A stretch of DNA of 64,000 bases from Leclercia sp. AS011 (lineage in GTDB: Bacteria; Pseudomonadota; Gammaproteobacteria; Enterobacterales; Enterobacteriaceae), in the NCBI RefSeq assembly GCF_037152535.1, contig NZ_JBBCMA010000001.1, positions 1,488,001-1,552,000 on the forward strand, given 5' to 3'. Numbering within the stretch: position 1 is the first letter of the stretch; the number at the start of each line of letters is the position of its first letter. The translations under genes were made by a program, and so were the position numbers. Positions 1 through 8,408 of the stretch are shown here, piece after piece. The notes beneath the pieces were generated by a model. It did no database searches and had not been told where the DNA came from. It saw only the letters and a program-made list of their open reading frames with translations.

Positions 1-58
1 CAGCCTGCGCCCCTGCACAGACCACCAGCGTTAACACTGCCAGAGTAAATCGCTTCAT
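1..58 (-). CDS. sodC: Cu,Zn superoxide dismutase, 5' end only
   Basis: Only the first 19 codons lie in the window; the gene runs off the left edge. They encode a Lys/Arg start followed by a hydrophobic stretch ending in GAQA, a Sec signal peptide that closely matches the beginning of E. coli SodC, the periplasmic Cu,Zn superoxide dismutase that removes superoxide outside the cytoplasm. A strong ribosome site (GGAGGT) precedes the ATG. The next gene is ydhF, as in E. coli, which supports the name. No catalytic residue is visible, so the call rests on the signal peptide and synteny. Confidence 0.8.
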   Translation of the reverse strand, partial: MKRFTLAVLTLVVCAGAQA

Positions 59-139
59 ATGACCTCCTTCGGTTATTTTTTGCCCCTTAAGCTTATACCA
101 GAGGCAGAGATTTCACCGGGAAGTCAGATAAATACGGAA

Positions 140-1036
140 TTACGGCACGTCATAACCCAGCGCGGCTTTACGGATGCGGAACCACTGCTGGCGCGTCATC
201 TGAAGCTGCTCTGCCGCCAGGGCCGAACGCACGCGCTCGATCTTGCCGGACCCGATGATTGGCAGCGGCTGCGATGGCAGGCGTAAAATCCAGGCATAAA
301 CCACCTGCTCGATGGTTTCGGCATTCAGCTCCTGCGCCACCTGAGCGAGTTCATCGCGCAGGGGCTGGAACGCCTCATCATTGAACAGACGACCGCCGCC
401 GAGGCAGGACCAGGCCATCGGACGGATCCGCAGCTGCTGGAGCTGGTCGAGGGTGCCGTCCAGCAGCAGGGGCTGGTAAACCGGGGAAATCTCGACCTGG
501 TTGGTCGCCAGGGTAAACGGCAGGCGCGACTGCAGCAGGGCAAACTGCGCCGGGGTAAAGTTGGACACGCCGAAATGGCGCACCTTGCCGCTCTGATGCA
601 GGGCGAGGAAAGCCTCAGCAACGTCATCGGCATCCATCAGCGGATCGGGACGGTGGATCAGCAGCAGGTCAAGAGAGTCGGTCGCCAGGTTGGTGAGGGA
701 CTGTTCCGCACTGCGGATAATATGATCCCGGTCGGTGATGTAGTGACCGAGGGCATGTTCTGCTTTGGCCGTGGTGGCAATGCCGCATTTGGTGACGATC
801 TCCATCCGCTGGCGCAGCGCCGGGGCGAGCTTCATCGCCTCACCGAACGCCGCTTCACACTGGTAGCCGCCGTAAATATCGGCGTGGTCGACGGTGGTGA
901 TCCCCAGATCAAGATGTTCTTCAATAAAGCTGACCAGCTGTTGCGCGGACATGTTCCAGTCCATCAGACGCCAGTAACCCATCACAAAACGAGAGAATTC
1001 CGGGCCCTGCGGGGCAAGGGTAATACGCTGAACCAT
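140..1036 (-). CDS. ydhF: Aldo/keto reductase family oxidoreductase YdhF
   Basis: 298 residues, full length for YdhF and nearly identical to the E. coli protein in the parts I can recall. It is a cytoplasmic NADPH-dependent aldo/keto reductase fold (TIM barrel). The family's catalytic Asp-Tyr pair is visible in DHADIYGGY, the Lys lies in IVTKCG, the HRPDP segment supplies the active-site His, and the C-terminal IIGSGKIERV segment binds NADP. The physiological substrate is not established. It lies just downstream of ydhL on the same strand and upstream of sodC, the E. coli order. Start at ATG (MVQRIT) with a modest ribosome site. Confidence 0.93.
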   Translation of the reverse strand: MVQRITLAPQGPEFSRFVMGYWRLMDWNMSAQQLVSFIEEHLDLGITTVDHADIYGGYQCEAAFGEAMKLAPALRQRMEIVTKCGIATTAKAEHALGHYITDRDHIIRSAEQSLTNLATDSLDLLLIHRPDPLMDADDVAEAFLALHQSGKVRHFGVSNFTPAQFALLQSRLPFTLATNQVEISPVYQPLLLDGTLDQLQQLRIRPMAWSCLGGGRLFNDEAFQPLRDELAQVAQELNAETIEQVVYAWILRLPSQPLPIIGSGKIERVRSALAAEQLQMTRQQWFRIRKAALGYDVP

Positions 1037-1084
1037 AGCAATTTCCTTTAAAAAAGTCTGGAGGGAGTATACGCGTTTGCGGGG

Positions 1085-1324
1085 CTAAAACAGTGAGGGT
1101 TGCTGCGGTTCTTCGGTTTCGGGGGCTTTGTTTGCGCGCAATTTGCGCAAAAGACGCTGACGGCACAGGCGCAGGACTTCCTGCTTCTGGCCATCGCTAA
1201 AGGATTGCCAGTTAAAACGCTCATCCCGGGTGCGCATGCAGCCGCGACAAAATCCCCGTTCGTCAGACTGGCAAATACCCCGGCACGGGCTCTGGACAGG
1301 AAAGAACTCCAGTTGTTCAGCCAC
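1085..1324 (-). CDS. ydhL: Small Cys-rich DUF1289 protein YdhL
   Basis: 79 residues if translation starts at the GTG at 1324 (VAEQLEFF...), which has an excellent GGGAGG ribosome site six bases upstream and gives the same start as E. coli YdhL. An in-frame ATG at 1357 would add 11 residues but has no comparable site. The protein carries the DUF1289 signature, three close cysteines in SPCRGICQSDERGFCRGC, which could bind a metal, followed by a basic helix. Function unknown. It is probably cotranscribed with ydhF, 48 bases downstream. Confidence 0.9.
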   Translation of the reverse strand: MAEQLEFFPVQSPCRGICQSDERGFCRGCMRTRDERFNWQSFSDGQKQEVLRLCRQRLLRKLRANKAPETEEPQQPSLF

Positions 1325-1469
1325 ATGTACCTCCCTTAACCCCTCGATTACCGTCAAGTGAAGACCTTAAGCGCCGGTAATGCAAGACGGGAATCACAGA
1401 ATTGTGGCATTAAGGTTTCACTAATCTTCGCTCCCTATACTCGCCTCATCAATACAATCTGGTTGAACG

Positions 1470-3101
1470 ATGATGCTGACCCTTAAAAAGTTACAGTGTA
1501 ACGATACGAAATTTACGCTGGGCTGTGCGCTCTTATTTACGCTGTTAAATGCCCTGTTTATTCATCGCAGCTGGCAGGTGATCTCGCCCGCCCGGCTGCA
1601 CGACTTTATTTTTGCCCTCACGGTGCCGCTGGTGCTGTTCTGCGGCTGGGTGATCGTTTTCAGCATCCTCAATATCCCGCTGATCCGCAAACCGCTGCTG
1701 GTGCTGCTTACCCTTGGCTGCGCGGCGGCGACCTGGTTTATGTTTACCTATGGGGCGGTGATTGACCAGAACATGATGGTCAACGTCTTCGAGACCAACT
1801 CCCAGGAGGCGACGGCGCTGCTTACCCCGCAGCTGGTGATGTGGCTGGTTGTCGCCGGGCTGGTGCCGTCCGTGGTGCTGGCGATGATCCGCATTCGCCC
1901 GGGCAAGTGGTGGCAGACGCTGTTGATGCGCCTCATGGCGATTCTCGCCAGCACAGTGGTGATTGTTCTGGTGGCAGCGGTCTTTTATAAGGACTACGCC
2001 TCGCTGTTCCGCAACAACAAAGGCATCGTCAAGATGGTAACTCCGGCGAACTACGTCAGCGCCATCGCCAAATACAGCAAAGCGCGCTGGTTCGCGGGGG
2101 ATCAGACCTTAATTCGTCTCGGTGAAGATGCCCGTAAAGGGCCGGTGCTGGTGGCGCAGCAGAAAAAGACCGTACTGGTCCTGGTCATTGGGGAAGCCTC
2201 CCGGGCGGAAAACTACTCGCTCAACGGCTACAATCGCGAAACCAACCCCGAGCTGGCAAAACAGAATGTAATCAACTTCCCGCAGGCCTCCTCCTGCGGC
2301 ACCGAAACCGCCGTCTCCGTGCCGTGCATGTTCTCCGGGATGCCGCGCAAAAAATACGATGCCGATCTGGCGCATCACCAGGAAGGGTTAATGGATGTGC
2401 TGGGCCACGCCGGGATCAATATGCTGTGGCGGGATAACGACGGCGGGTGTAAAGGCGCCTGCGATCGCATCCCCCACACCGACATGACCCAGTGGAAACT
2501 GGATCAGTTCTGTAAGGACAAATCCTGCATTGATGATGCGGATCTGTATCGCCTGAATGACACCCTGGATGGGCTGAAACAGGATACGGTTCTGGTGATC
2601 CACCTAATGGGCAGCCACGGTCCGGCCTACTATCAACGTTACCCTGAGCAGTACCGTCGCTTTACCCCAACCTGCGACACCAATCAGATTCAGGACTGCG
2701 ACCATCAGGCGCTGATGAATACCTATGACAATACCATTCTGTATACCGACAGCGTGGTGAGTCGCACCATTGATGCCCTGAAAGCGCGCCAGGCGACGAT
2801 GAACACCGCGCTGGTCTACCTCTCGGATCACGGGGAGTCGCTGGGGGAAAACGGCCTGTACCTGCACGGCACGCCGTACCTGTTGGCCCCTGAGCAGCAG
2901 ACGCATATTCCGTTTATGTTCTGGCTCTCAAAGGACTACCAGCAAAACTTTGGCATTAACGAGCAGTGCCTGCGTGACCAGGCGGCGAAAGAGCCCGTCT
3001 CCCAGGACAATTTGTTCTCCACCGTCCTTGGGATGATGAACATCCAGACGTCGGTCTATCAGCCGCAAATGGATCTGCTCACCCACTGCCGTCGTACATA
3101 A
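1470..3101 (+). CDS. eptA: EptA/PmrC-like lipid A phosphoethanolamine transferase
   Basis: 543 residues: an N-terminal membrane domain of about five helices (residues 15-180) and a periplasmic alkaline-phosphatase-like domain from about 215. Hallmarks of the EptA/MCR family are present: the metal-binding Glu in GEASRAEN (near 242), the phospho-acceptor Thr in SCGTETAVSVPCMF (278-280), the conserved Cys pairs, and SDHGESLGENGLYLHG near the C-terminus. Members transfer phosphoethanolamine from phosphatidylethanolamine to lipid A and lower polymyxin binding. It resembles chromosomal EptA rather than a mobile MCR as far as I can judge. No basRS genes adjoin it, unlike E. coli eptA; K-12 has no gene at this position. 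The ribosome site is weak, and ATG at 1470 or 1473 is possible. Confidence 0.85.
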   Translation: MMLTLKKLQCNDTKFTLGCALLFTLLNALFIHRSWQVISPARLHDFIFALTVPLVLFCGWVIVFSILNIPLIRKPLLVLLTLGCAAATWFMFTYGAVIDQNMMVNVFETNSQEATALLTPQLVMWLVVAGLVPSVVLAMIRIRPGKWWQTLLMRLMAILASTVVIVLVAAVFYKDYASLFRNNKGIVKMVTPANYVSAIAKYSKARWFAGDQTLIRLGEDARKGPVLVAQQKKTVLVLVIGEASRAENYSLNGYNRETNPELAKQNVINFPQASSCGTETAVSVPCMFSGMPRKKYDADLAHHQEGLMDVLGHAGINMLWRDNDGGCKGACDRIPHTDMTQWKLDQFCKDKSCIDDADLYRLNDTLDGLKQDTVLVIHLMGSHGPAYYQRYPEQYRRFTPTCDTNQIQDCDHQALMNTYDNTILYTDSVVSRTIDALKARQATMNTALVYLSDHGESLGENGLYLHGTPYLLAPEQQTHIPFMFWLSKDYQQNFGINEQCLRDQAAKEPVSQDNLFSTVLGMMNIQTSVYQPQMDLLTHCRRT

Positions 3102-3110
3102 GGCTTGCAT

Positions 3111-3126
3111 TAGACCGATTGGTCTA
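3111..3126. promoter_or_regulatory. NemR operator
   Basis: A perfect 6-4-6 inverted repeat, TAGACC-GATT-GGTCTA, lies 14 bases upstream of the nemR ATG. It matches the palindrome described for E. coli NemR, the TetR-family repressor that controls its own operon and releases DNA when cysteines react with electrophiles or chlorine species. Confidence 0.85.
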
Positions 3127-3139
3127 TTACATTGACGAG

Positions 3140-3739
3140 ATGAATAAGCATACTGAACACGATACACGCGAACATCTTCTGGCGACCGGCGAGCGGCTCT
3201 GCATGCACCGCGGGTTTACCGGGATGGGGCTGAGCGAGCTGCTGAAAACCGCCGATGTGCCGAAGGGGTCGTTCTATCACTACTTCCGCTCTAAAGAGGC
3301 GTTTGGCGTAGCTCTGCTGGAGCGCCACTATGCGGGTTACCATCAGCGACTGGCCGCGCACTTCGCCAGCGGTAACGGCAACTGTCGCGATCGTGTTCTG
3401 GCTTATTATCAGGAGACGCTGGCCCAGTTTTGTGCCCAGGGCATTATCAGCGGCTGTCTGACGGTGAAACTGTCTGCCGAGGTGTGCGATCTCTCTGAAG
3501 ATATGCGCACCGCGATGGATAAAGGGGCCACGGGTGTGATCACCCTGCTGGCGCAGGCGCTGGCGAAAGGTCGTGAAGAGAAGTCACTGACCTTCGTCGG
3601 CGAGCCGCTTACCCAGGCGCAGGTGCTCTACTCCCTGTGGCTGGGTGCCAACCTGCAGGCCAAAATGTCCCGCAGCGCGCTACCGCTGGAGAGCGCGCTG
3701 GACCATGTTAAGAACATCATTGCCACGCCTGGCGTTTAA
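3140..3739 (+). CDS. nemR: TetR-family electrophile-sensing repressor NemR
   Basis: 199 residues starting at MNKHTEHDTR, the E. coli start; the in-frame ATG at 3119 lies inside the operator and is rejected. The N-terminal helix-turn-helix (residues about 10-55, with LSELLKTADVPKGSFYHYF) is nearly identical to E. coli NemR. Cysteines used for redox sensing in E. coli are visible at GERLCMH, AQFCAQG, SGCLTV and EVCDLS. NemR represses nemA and gloA until N-ethylmaleimide, methylglyoxal or hypochlorite modifies it. nemA follows after 53 bases. Confidence 0.97.
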   Translation: MNKHTEHDTREHLLATGERLCMHRGFTGMGLSELLKTADVPKGSFYHYFRSKEAFGVALLERHYAGYHQRLAAHFASGNGNCRDRVLAYYQETLAQFCAQGIISGCLTVKLSAEVCDLSEDMRTAMDKGATGVITLLAQALAKGREEKSLTFVGEPLTQAQVLYSLWLGANLQAKMSRSALPLESALDHVKNIIATPGV

Positions 3740-3764
3740 CAGGCGTTTTTATTTCATGATTTAC

Positions 3765-3779
3765 TAGACGACCGGTCTA
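3765..3779. promoter_or_regulatory. Second NemR-like half-site pair upstream of nemA
   Basis: TAGAC-GACCG-GTCTA, an inverted repeat with one base less between its arms than the operator before nemR. It sits 13 bases before the nemA ATG. It could be an auxiliary NemR site or a degenerate relic; binding is inferred only. Confidence 0.4.
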
Positions 3780-3792
3780 CTCAGGAGCCACT

Positions 3793-4890
3793 ATGTCAGC
3801 CGAAAAATTGTTCACCCCGCTTAAAGTGGGCGCGATCGTTGCACCTAACCGTGTCTTTATGGCACCTCTTACTCGTCTGCGCAGCATTGAGCCGGGCGAT
3901 ATCCCAACCCCGCTGATGGGCGAATACTACCGCCAGCGCGTCAGCTCGGGCCTTATCATCTCCGAAGCGACCCAGATCTCTGCCCAGGCCAAAGGCTATG
4001 CAGGCGCACCTGGCCTGCACAGCCCGGAGCAGATCGCCGCGTGGAAGAAAATTACTGACGGCGTGCATGCTGAAGACGGCCGCATCGCGGTCCAGCTGTG
4101 GCACACCGGCCGTATCTCTCACAGCAGCATCCAGCCTGGCGGCGAAGCTCCGGTCTCTGCCTCTGCCCTCAACGCGGGCACCCGCACCTCTCTGCGTGAT
4201 GAAAACGGTCACGCGATCCGCGTCGATACCACTACCCCGCGCGCGCTGGAATTGGACGAGATCCCAGGCATCGTCAACGACTTCCGCCAGGCAGTCGCTA
4301 ACGCCCGTGAAGCCGGTTTCGACCTGGTCGAGCTGCACGGTGCCCACGGCTATCTGCTGCACCAGTTCCTCTCCCCGTCTTCTAACCAGCGTACCGACCA
4401 GTACGGCGGCAGCGTAGAGAACCGCGCCCGTCTGGTGCTGGAAGTGATTGATGCCGTATCCAAAGAGTGGAGCGCCGATCGCATCGGGATCCGCGTCTCG
4501 CCAATCGGTTCTTTCCAGAACGTCGACAACGGCCCGAACGAAGAAGCCGACGCGCTGTACCTGATTGAAGAGCTGGCCAAACGCGGCATCGCCTATCTGC
4601 ACATGTCCGAGCCAGACTGGGCCGGCGGCGAGCCCTACACCGACGCGTTCCGCCAGAAAGTGCGCGACCGCTTCCCGGGCGTGATCATCGGGGCCGGTGC
4701 CTATACGCCAGAAAAAGCGGAAGACCTGATTAACAAAGGGCTGATTGATGCCGTGGCCTTCGGTCGTGCCTACATCGCCAACCCGGATCTGGTGGCGCGT
4801 CTGCAGCGCAAAGCCGAGCTGAACCCGCAGCGTCCGGAGAGCTTCTACGGCGGCGGCGCGGAAGGTTATACCGACTACCCTTCTTTATAA
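3793..4890 (+). CDS. nemA: N-ethylmaleimide reductase, Old Yellow Enzyme family
   Basis: 365 residues, full length, very close to E. coli NemA throughout. It is an FMN-dependent TIM-barrel ene-reductase that reduces activated C=C bonds of maleimides and other electrophiles and can also attack nitro compounds. Landmarks: MAPLTRLRS for FMN binding, QLWHTGR, the substrate-binding pair in [16 protein letters not shown], the RTDQYGGS loop, and [11 protein letters not shown] plus [12 protein letters not shown] at the phosphate site. It shares an operon with nemR and probably gloA. Confidence 0.97.
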   Translation: MSAEKLFTPLKVGAIVAPNRVFMAPLTRLRSIEPGDIPTPLMGEYYRQRVSSGLIISEATQISAQAKGYAGAPGLHSPEQIAAWKKITDGVHAEDGRIAVQLWHTGRISHSSIQPGGEAPVSASALNAGTRTSLRDENGHAIRVDTTTPRALELDEIPGIVNDFRQAVANAREAGFDLVELHGAHGYLLHQFLSPSSNQRTDQYGGSVENRARLVLEVIDAVSKEWSADRIGIRVSPIGSFQNVDNGPNEEADALYLIEELAKRGIAYLHMSEPDWAGGEPYTDAFRQKVRDRFPGVIIGAGAYTPEKAEDLINKGLIDAVAFGRAYIANPDLVARLQRKAELNPQRPESFYGGGAEGYTDYPSL

Positions 4891-4901
4891 TCCCTTCATT
4901 G

Positions 4902-4925
4902 ATAGCGGCGATGATTCGCCGCTAT
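4902..4925 (+). terminator. Intergenic hairpin between nemA and gloA
   Basis: A 10-bp perfect stem (ATAGCGGCGA / TCGCCGCTAT) with a TGAT loop. No run of T follows, so it is more likely an attenuating or RNA-stabilising hairpin that lets part of nemRA transcription reach gloA than a strong terminator. Confidence 0.5.
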
Positions 4926-4973
4926 ACTAAAACATCGTTTCTGTTCAAGATGATAAAAAGCTAAGAGGATAAT

Positions 4974-5381
4974 ATGCGCCTACTTCACACCATGCTGCGC
5001 GTTGGCGATCTGCAACGTTCCATCGAGTTCTACACCAACGTGCTGGGCATGACCCTGCTGCGCACCAGCGAAAACCCGGAATATAAATACTCCCTGGCGT
5101 TTGTGGGTTATGGTCCGGAGAGCGACGAAGCCGTTATCGAACTGACCTATAACTGGGGTGTTGAGAGCTACGAGCTGGGCACCGCCTACGGCCATATCGC
5201 GCTGGAAGTGGATAACGCGGCAGAAGCCTGCGAGCGTATCCGCAGCAACGGCGGCAACGTAACCCGTGAAGCCGGTCCGGTTAAAGGCGGCACCACGGTG
5301 ATCGCTTTTGTCGAAGATCCGGACGGTTATAAAATCGAACTGATCGAAGCCAAAGACGCCGGTTGCGGTCTGGGTAACTGA
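4974..5381 (+). CDS. gloA: Glyoxalase I (lactoylglutathione lyase)
   Basis: 135 residues, full length. It converts the methylglyoxal-glutathione hemithioacetal to S-lactoylglutathione in the cytoplasm. The four nickel ligands of the E. coli enzyme are all present at the same positions: His5, Glu56, His74 and Glu122. Two betaalphabetabetabeta modules are recognisable (residues 1-65 and 70-125). Preceded by AAGAGG. Downstream of nemRA, so electrophile stress can induce it with NemA, as in E. coli. Confidence 0.98.
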   Translation: MRLLHTMLRVGDLQRSIEFYTNVLGMTLLRTSENPEYKYSLAFVGYGPESDEAVIELTYNWGVESYELGTAYGHIALEVDNAAEACERIRSNGGNVTREAGPVKGGTTVIAFVEDPDGYKIELIEAKDAGCGLGN

Positions 5382-5388
5382 TCCCTGC

Positions 5389-5414
5389 GGGCGCGCCATG
5401 CGCCCGTTGTTTTA
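5389..5414 (+). terminator. Rho-independent terminator after gloA
   Basis: GC-only 6-bp stem (GGGCGC / GCGCCC) followed by GTTGTTTT, eight bases after the gloA stop. Confidence 0.75.
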
Positions 5415-5477
5415 CTGCATCTCATTGCAAAATTTGCCATAATGCCCACTGCTTTTTACCCCTTGTAAGAGATCCAG

Positions 5478-6128
5478 ATGTCCGATAACGCTCAACTTAC
5501 CGGTCTGTGCGACCGTTTTCGTGGTTTTTATCCTGTAGTCATTGATGTCGAAACCGCTGGATTTAACGCCAAAACCGATGCGCTGCTGGAAATTGCCGCC
5601 ATCACGTTGAAAATGGATGAACAGGGCGATTTGCTGCCGGACTCCACGCTGCATTTCCACGTCGAACCTTTTGAAGGGGCGAACCTGCAGCCGGAGGCGC
5701 TGGCGTTTAACGGCATTGATCCGCATAACCCTCTGCGCGGGGCGGTCAGTGAATATGACGCGCTGCATGCCATTTTTAAAATGGTGCGCAAAGGCATGAA
5801 AGATCAGAACTGTAATCGCGCCATTATGGTGGCGCATAACGCGACCTTCGATCACAGCTTTATGATGGCCGCCGCCGAGCGTGCGTCACTGAAGCGTAAC
5901 CCGTTCCACCCGTTTGTCACCTTCGATACCGCCGCATTAAGCGGGCTGGCGCTGGGGCAAACCGTGTTGTCGAAAGCCTGCATCACCGCCGGCATTGAGT
6001 TTGACGGCACCCAGGCGCACTCTGCCTTGTACGATACCGAGCGCACCACGGAACTATTTTGTGAAATCGTTAACCGCTGGAAACGCCTCGGCGGCTGGCC
6101 GCTACCGGAAGCTGACGACAACGCATAA
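5478..6128 (+). CDS. rnt: Ribonuclease T
   Basis: 216 residues, DnaQ-like DEDDh 3'-5' exonuclease that trims tRNA and other stable RNA 3' ends as a dimer. Exo I is VIDVETAGF (Asp23, Glu25), Exo II is [11 protein letters not shown], and Exo III is AHSALYDTE with the catalytic His and Asp. The basic patch residues near the N-terminus (RFRGFYPV) are conserved. Own leader downstream of the gloA terminator; closes with a strong bidirectional terminator shared with grxD. Confidence 0.98.
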   Translation: MSDNAQLTGLCDRFRGFYPVVIDVETAGFNAKTDALLEIAAITLKMDEQGDLLPDSTLHFHVEPFEGANLQPEALAFNGIDPHNPLRGAVSEYDALHAIFKMVRKGMKDQNCNRAIMVAHNATFDHSFMMAAAERASLKRNPFHPFVTFDTAALSGLALGQTVLSKACITAGIEFDGTQAHSALYDTERTTELFCEIVNRWKRLGGWPLPEADDNA

Positions 6129-6157
6129 AAAAAGCGACCACAGGGTCGCTTTTTTAT
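6127..6157. terminator. Bidirectional terminator between rnt and grxD
   Basis: A-rich flank, stem AGCGACC / GGTCGCT with loop ACAG, and T-rich flank. The two flanks make it work for both convergent genes. Confidence 0.9.
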
Positions 6158-6174
6158 TTACCGGGCCCGGTGGA

Positions 6175-6525
6175 TCACTCGGCGCCTGGCTCTTCAGATT
6201 TGTATTTTGCAGCCGTCTCTTTGATCAGCTGTTGCAGTTCGCCACGCTGATACATCTCAATCAGGATGTCGCAGCCGCCAACCAGTTCGCCGTCAACCCA
6301 CAGCTGCGGGAAGGTCGGCCAGTTCGCGTATTTTGGCAGCTCAGCGCGGATATCCGGGTTCTGCAGAATATCAACGTAAGCAAAACGTTCGCCACAGGCA
6401 GAAAGCGCCTGGACCGCCTGAGCGGAGAAACCACAGCTTGGCAGTTTCGGAGAACCTTTCATGTACAGCAGGATCGGGTTTTCAGCAATCTGCTGCTGAA
6501 TTTTTTCAATAATAGTAGTGCTCAT
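6175..6525 (-). CDS. grxD: Monothiol glutaredoxin 4
   Basis: 116 residues. Monothiol CGFS-type glutaredoxin (Cys31) that carries a glutathione-ligated [2Fe-2S] cluster and partners with BolA in iron-sulfur trafficking. Other family marks are KGSPKLPSCGFS, WPTFPQLWVDGELVGGCDI (glutathione-binding TFPQ and the GG-C-D loop) and a charged C-terminal tail. AAGGAAGCAAAAC precedes the ATG. Convergent with rnt and divergent from mepH, as in E. coli. Confidence 0.97.
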   Translation of the reverse strand: MSTTIIEKIQQQIAENPILLYMKGSPKLPSCGFSAQAVQALSACGERFAYVDILQNPDIRAELPKYANWPTFPQLWVDGELVGGCDILIEMYQRGELQQLIKETAAKYKSEEPGAE

Positions 6526-6862
6526 GTTTTGCTTCCTTTAACTTCTGTTACGGCAATCGTCTGACATTGTAGCGTTTCAGACCGACAACGGAAAATAACA
6601 TTTTTGTCACTTATATGATTTTACCGCGCGTGCCTTAAAGATGCATTCAGAACCTAACTTATCGCCAGATTAGCTGCGGTTTTGTTCAGCTAATGTACAG
6701 AATGCCCCTGTGAAAAAGTGATATTTTTGCACTCGCTAACGAAACGTAGTTTTAGATGCAAAAAGTTTATTAACGTCGGGCCTTTTTATAGATTAGAATC
6801 GACGGGTTTTGTAAATCATACGCAGGTTTGTTTATAACCCGCTATTACCAGAGGATTGCCCA
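6526..6862. other. Divergent promoter region between grxD and mepH
   Basis: 337 bases, AT-rich, with no open frame of interest. It must carry the grxD promoter on the minus strand and the mepH promoter on the plus strand. TATAGA and TAGAAT near 6788-6798 are candidate -10 elements for mepH, but I see no convincing -35 at the right spacing. Confidence 0.4.
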
Positions 6863-7666
6863 GTGGCGCGAATAAATACATTCTCGATCACGCTCTGTGC
6901 TTTGCTGTTTACGTCTCTCACCTTCACGCCGGTGGCTAACGCCTCAGAGCAGGCGCGGCCTTCTGCCGCGCATAAAACGCATCTGGCGAAAGCAACCGAA
7001 CCTAAGAAAAAAAGCAGTACCAGCAAAACCACCAAAAAAGAGAGCACCAGTAAAAAGAGCAGCACCAAAAAAAGCCTCGCAAAAACACAGACAACCCATT
7101 CCAGCAAGAAAAGCCGCACCACTTCCCGCAGCGCCAGCCGTACCACGCAAACCGCCTCCCGCGTTGTGACAGAAAAATGCACCACCCGTAAAGGGCGTAA
7201 AGCGCAGTGCGTAAAAACCAGCAAAACCACGACGCTTGCCGAAGCGCATAAAGTGCGGATGCAGAAAGCGCAAAAAACGGCAATGAATAAGCTGATGGGT
7301 CAGATTGGAAAGCCTTATCGCTGGGGCGGTACTTCTCCGCGTACCGGCTTCGACTGCAGCGGCCTGGTTTATTACGCTTATAAAGATCTGGTTAAATTCC
7401 GCATTCCACGCACCGCTAACGAAATGTATCACCTGCGTGACGCCTCCCCGGTCGATCGCGGTGAGCTGGAGAGCGGCGACCTGGTGTTCTTCCGCACGCA
7501 GGGTCGTGGCACCGCCGATCACGTTGGCGTCTACGTCGGCAACGGCAAATTCATTCAGTCCCCGCGTTCGGGCCAGGACATTCAGATCACCTCCCTGAGC
7601 GAAGACTACTGGCAGCGCCATTACGTCGGCGCGCGTCGCGTCATGAAGGCCAACACCCTCCGTTAA
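6863..7666 (+). CDS. mepH: Murein DD-endopeptidase MepH
   Basis: 267 residues from a GTG start with AGAGG upstream. Signal peptide (residues 1-28, ending ANA), a very basic Lys/Ser/Thr-rich low-complexity stretch (about 35-125), then a C-terminal NlpC/P60 domain (about 145-262). The Cys nucleophile lies in TGFDCSGLVYYAY, the His in DHVGVYVG and a third polar residue follows. E. coli MepH cleaves D-Ala-mDAP crosslinks so new peptidoglycan can be inserted. The basic linker probably binds the anionic wall. Position upstream of sodB matches E. coli. Confidence 0.95.
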   Translation: MARINTFSITLCALLFTSLTFTPVANASEQARPSAAHKTHLAKATEPKKKSSTSKTTKKESTSKKSSTKKSLAKTQTTHSSKKSRTTSRSASRTTQTASRVVTEKCTTRKGRKAQCVKTSKTTTLAEAHKVRMQKAQKTAMNKLMGQIGKPYRWGGTSPRTGFDCSGLVYYAYKDLVKFRIPRTANEMYHLRDASPVDRGELESGDLVFFRTQGRGTADHVGVYVGNGKFIQSPRSGQDIQITSLSEDYWQRHYVGARRVMKANTLR

Positions 7667-7673
7667 TCCCCTG

Positions 7674-7695
7674 CCCCGCCGGTACGCTGGCGGGG
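7674..7695 (+). terminator. Hairpin after mepH
   Basis: CCCCGCC / GGCGGGG stem with an eight-base loop just after the stop, followed by TAAGTTCCTCTTTT. The T tract is delayed, so termination may be partial. Confidence 0.5.
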
Positions 7696-7739
7696 TAAGT
7701 TCCTCTTTTGCATACCCTTTCAATTTGCTACTCTATCCC

Positions 7740-7765
7740 TTCATTCAGTAGGGCTATTGAATGGA
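7740..7765 (+). promoter_or_regulatory. sodB leader stem-loop, probable RyhB/Hfq control region
   Basis: A stem (CATTCA / TGAATG, extended by a T-A and a wobble pair) lies in the short sodB leader, followed by an A/U-rich stretch and AAGGAGAG. E. coli sodB mRNA has the same layout, where the iron-responsive sRNA RyhB and Hfq block the start and trigger decay. The structure is visible; the control is by analogy. Confidence 0.5.
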
Positions 7766-7788
7766 TCACTATAATAAGGAGAGAAGCA

Positions 7789-8370
7789 ATGTCGTTTGAA
7801 TTACCTGCATTACCGTATGCAAAAGACGCCCTGGCCCCGCACATCTCGGCGGAGACCCTGGAGTACCACTACGGCAAACACCACCAGACCTATGTTACCA
7901 ACCTGAACAACCTGATCGCCGGCACCGCCTTCGAAGGGAAATCCCTCGAAGAGATCGTGCGCACATCTGAAGGCGGCGTGTTTAACAATGCCGCTCAGGT
8001 GTGGAACCACACCTTCTACTGGCACTGCCTGGCCCCGAATGCAGGCGGCGAACCGACGGGTGAGCTGGCTGCGGCCATCACTGCCGCGTTCGGCAGCTTT
8101 GCGGAGTTTAAAGCGAAGTTTACCGATGCCGCAGTGAAGAACTTTGGCGCTGGCTGGACCTGGCTGGTAAAAGAGGCGGACGGCACACTGGCTATCGTTT
8201 CTACCTCTAATGCGGGAACGCCGTTAACCACCCGCGCGATCCCACTGCTGACCGTCGACGTCTGGGAACATGCGTATTACATCGATTACCGTAATGCGCG
8301 CCCGAATTACCTTGAGCACTTCTGGGCGCTGGTAAACTGGGAATTTGTGGCGAAGAACTTCGCCGCATAA
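7789..8370 (+). CDS. sodB: Iron superoxide dismutase
   Basis: 193 residues from the ATG at 7789 ([10 protein letters not shown]), which has AAGGAGAG at ideal spacing; the upstream ATG at 7708 is in the promoter region. Cytoplasmic Fe-SOD. Metal ligands are visible in EYHYGKHH (His27), NHTFYWHC (His74) and [10 protein letters not shown] (Asp157, His161). [20 protein letters not shown] is typical of the Fe form, as in E. coli SodB. Confidence 0.98.
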   Translation: MSFELPALPYAKDALAPHISAETLEYHYGKHHQTYVTNLNNLIAGTAFEGKSLEEIVRTSEGGVFNNAAQVWNHTFYWHCLAPNAGGEPTGELAAAITAAFGSFAEFKAKFTDAAVKNFGAGWTWLVKEADGTLAIVSTSNAGTPLTTRAIPLLTVDVWEHAYYIDYRNARPNYLEHFWALVNWEFVAKNFAA

Positions 8371-8374
8371 TGAA

Positions 8375-8408
8375 AACGCCGAAGGAATTTCCTTCGGCGT
8401 TATTTTTA
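8375..8408. terminator. Bidirectional terminator between sodB and ydhP
   Basis: Near-perfect palindrome AACGCCGAAGGAA/TTCCTTCGGCGTT followed by ATTTTTATT; also preceded by an A-rich tract. It overlaps the last codon of ydhP by a few bases. Confidence 0.9.
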
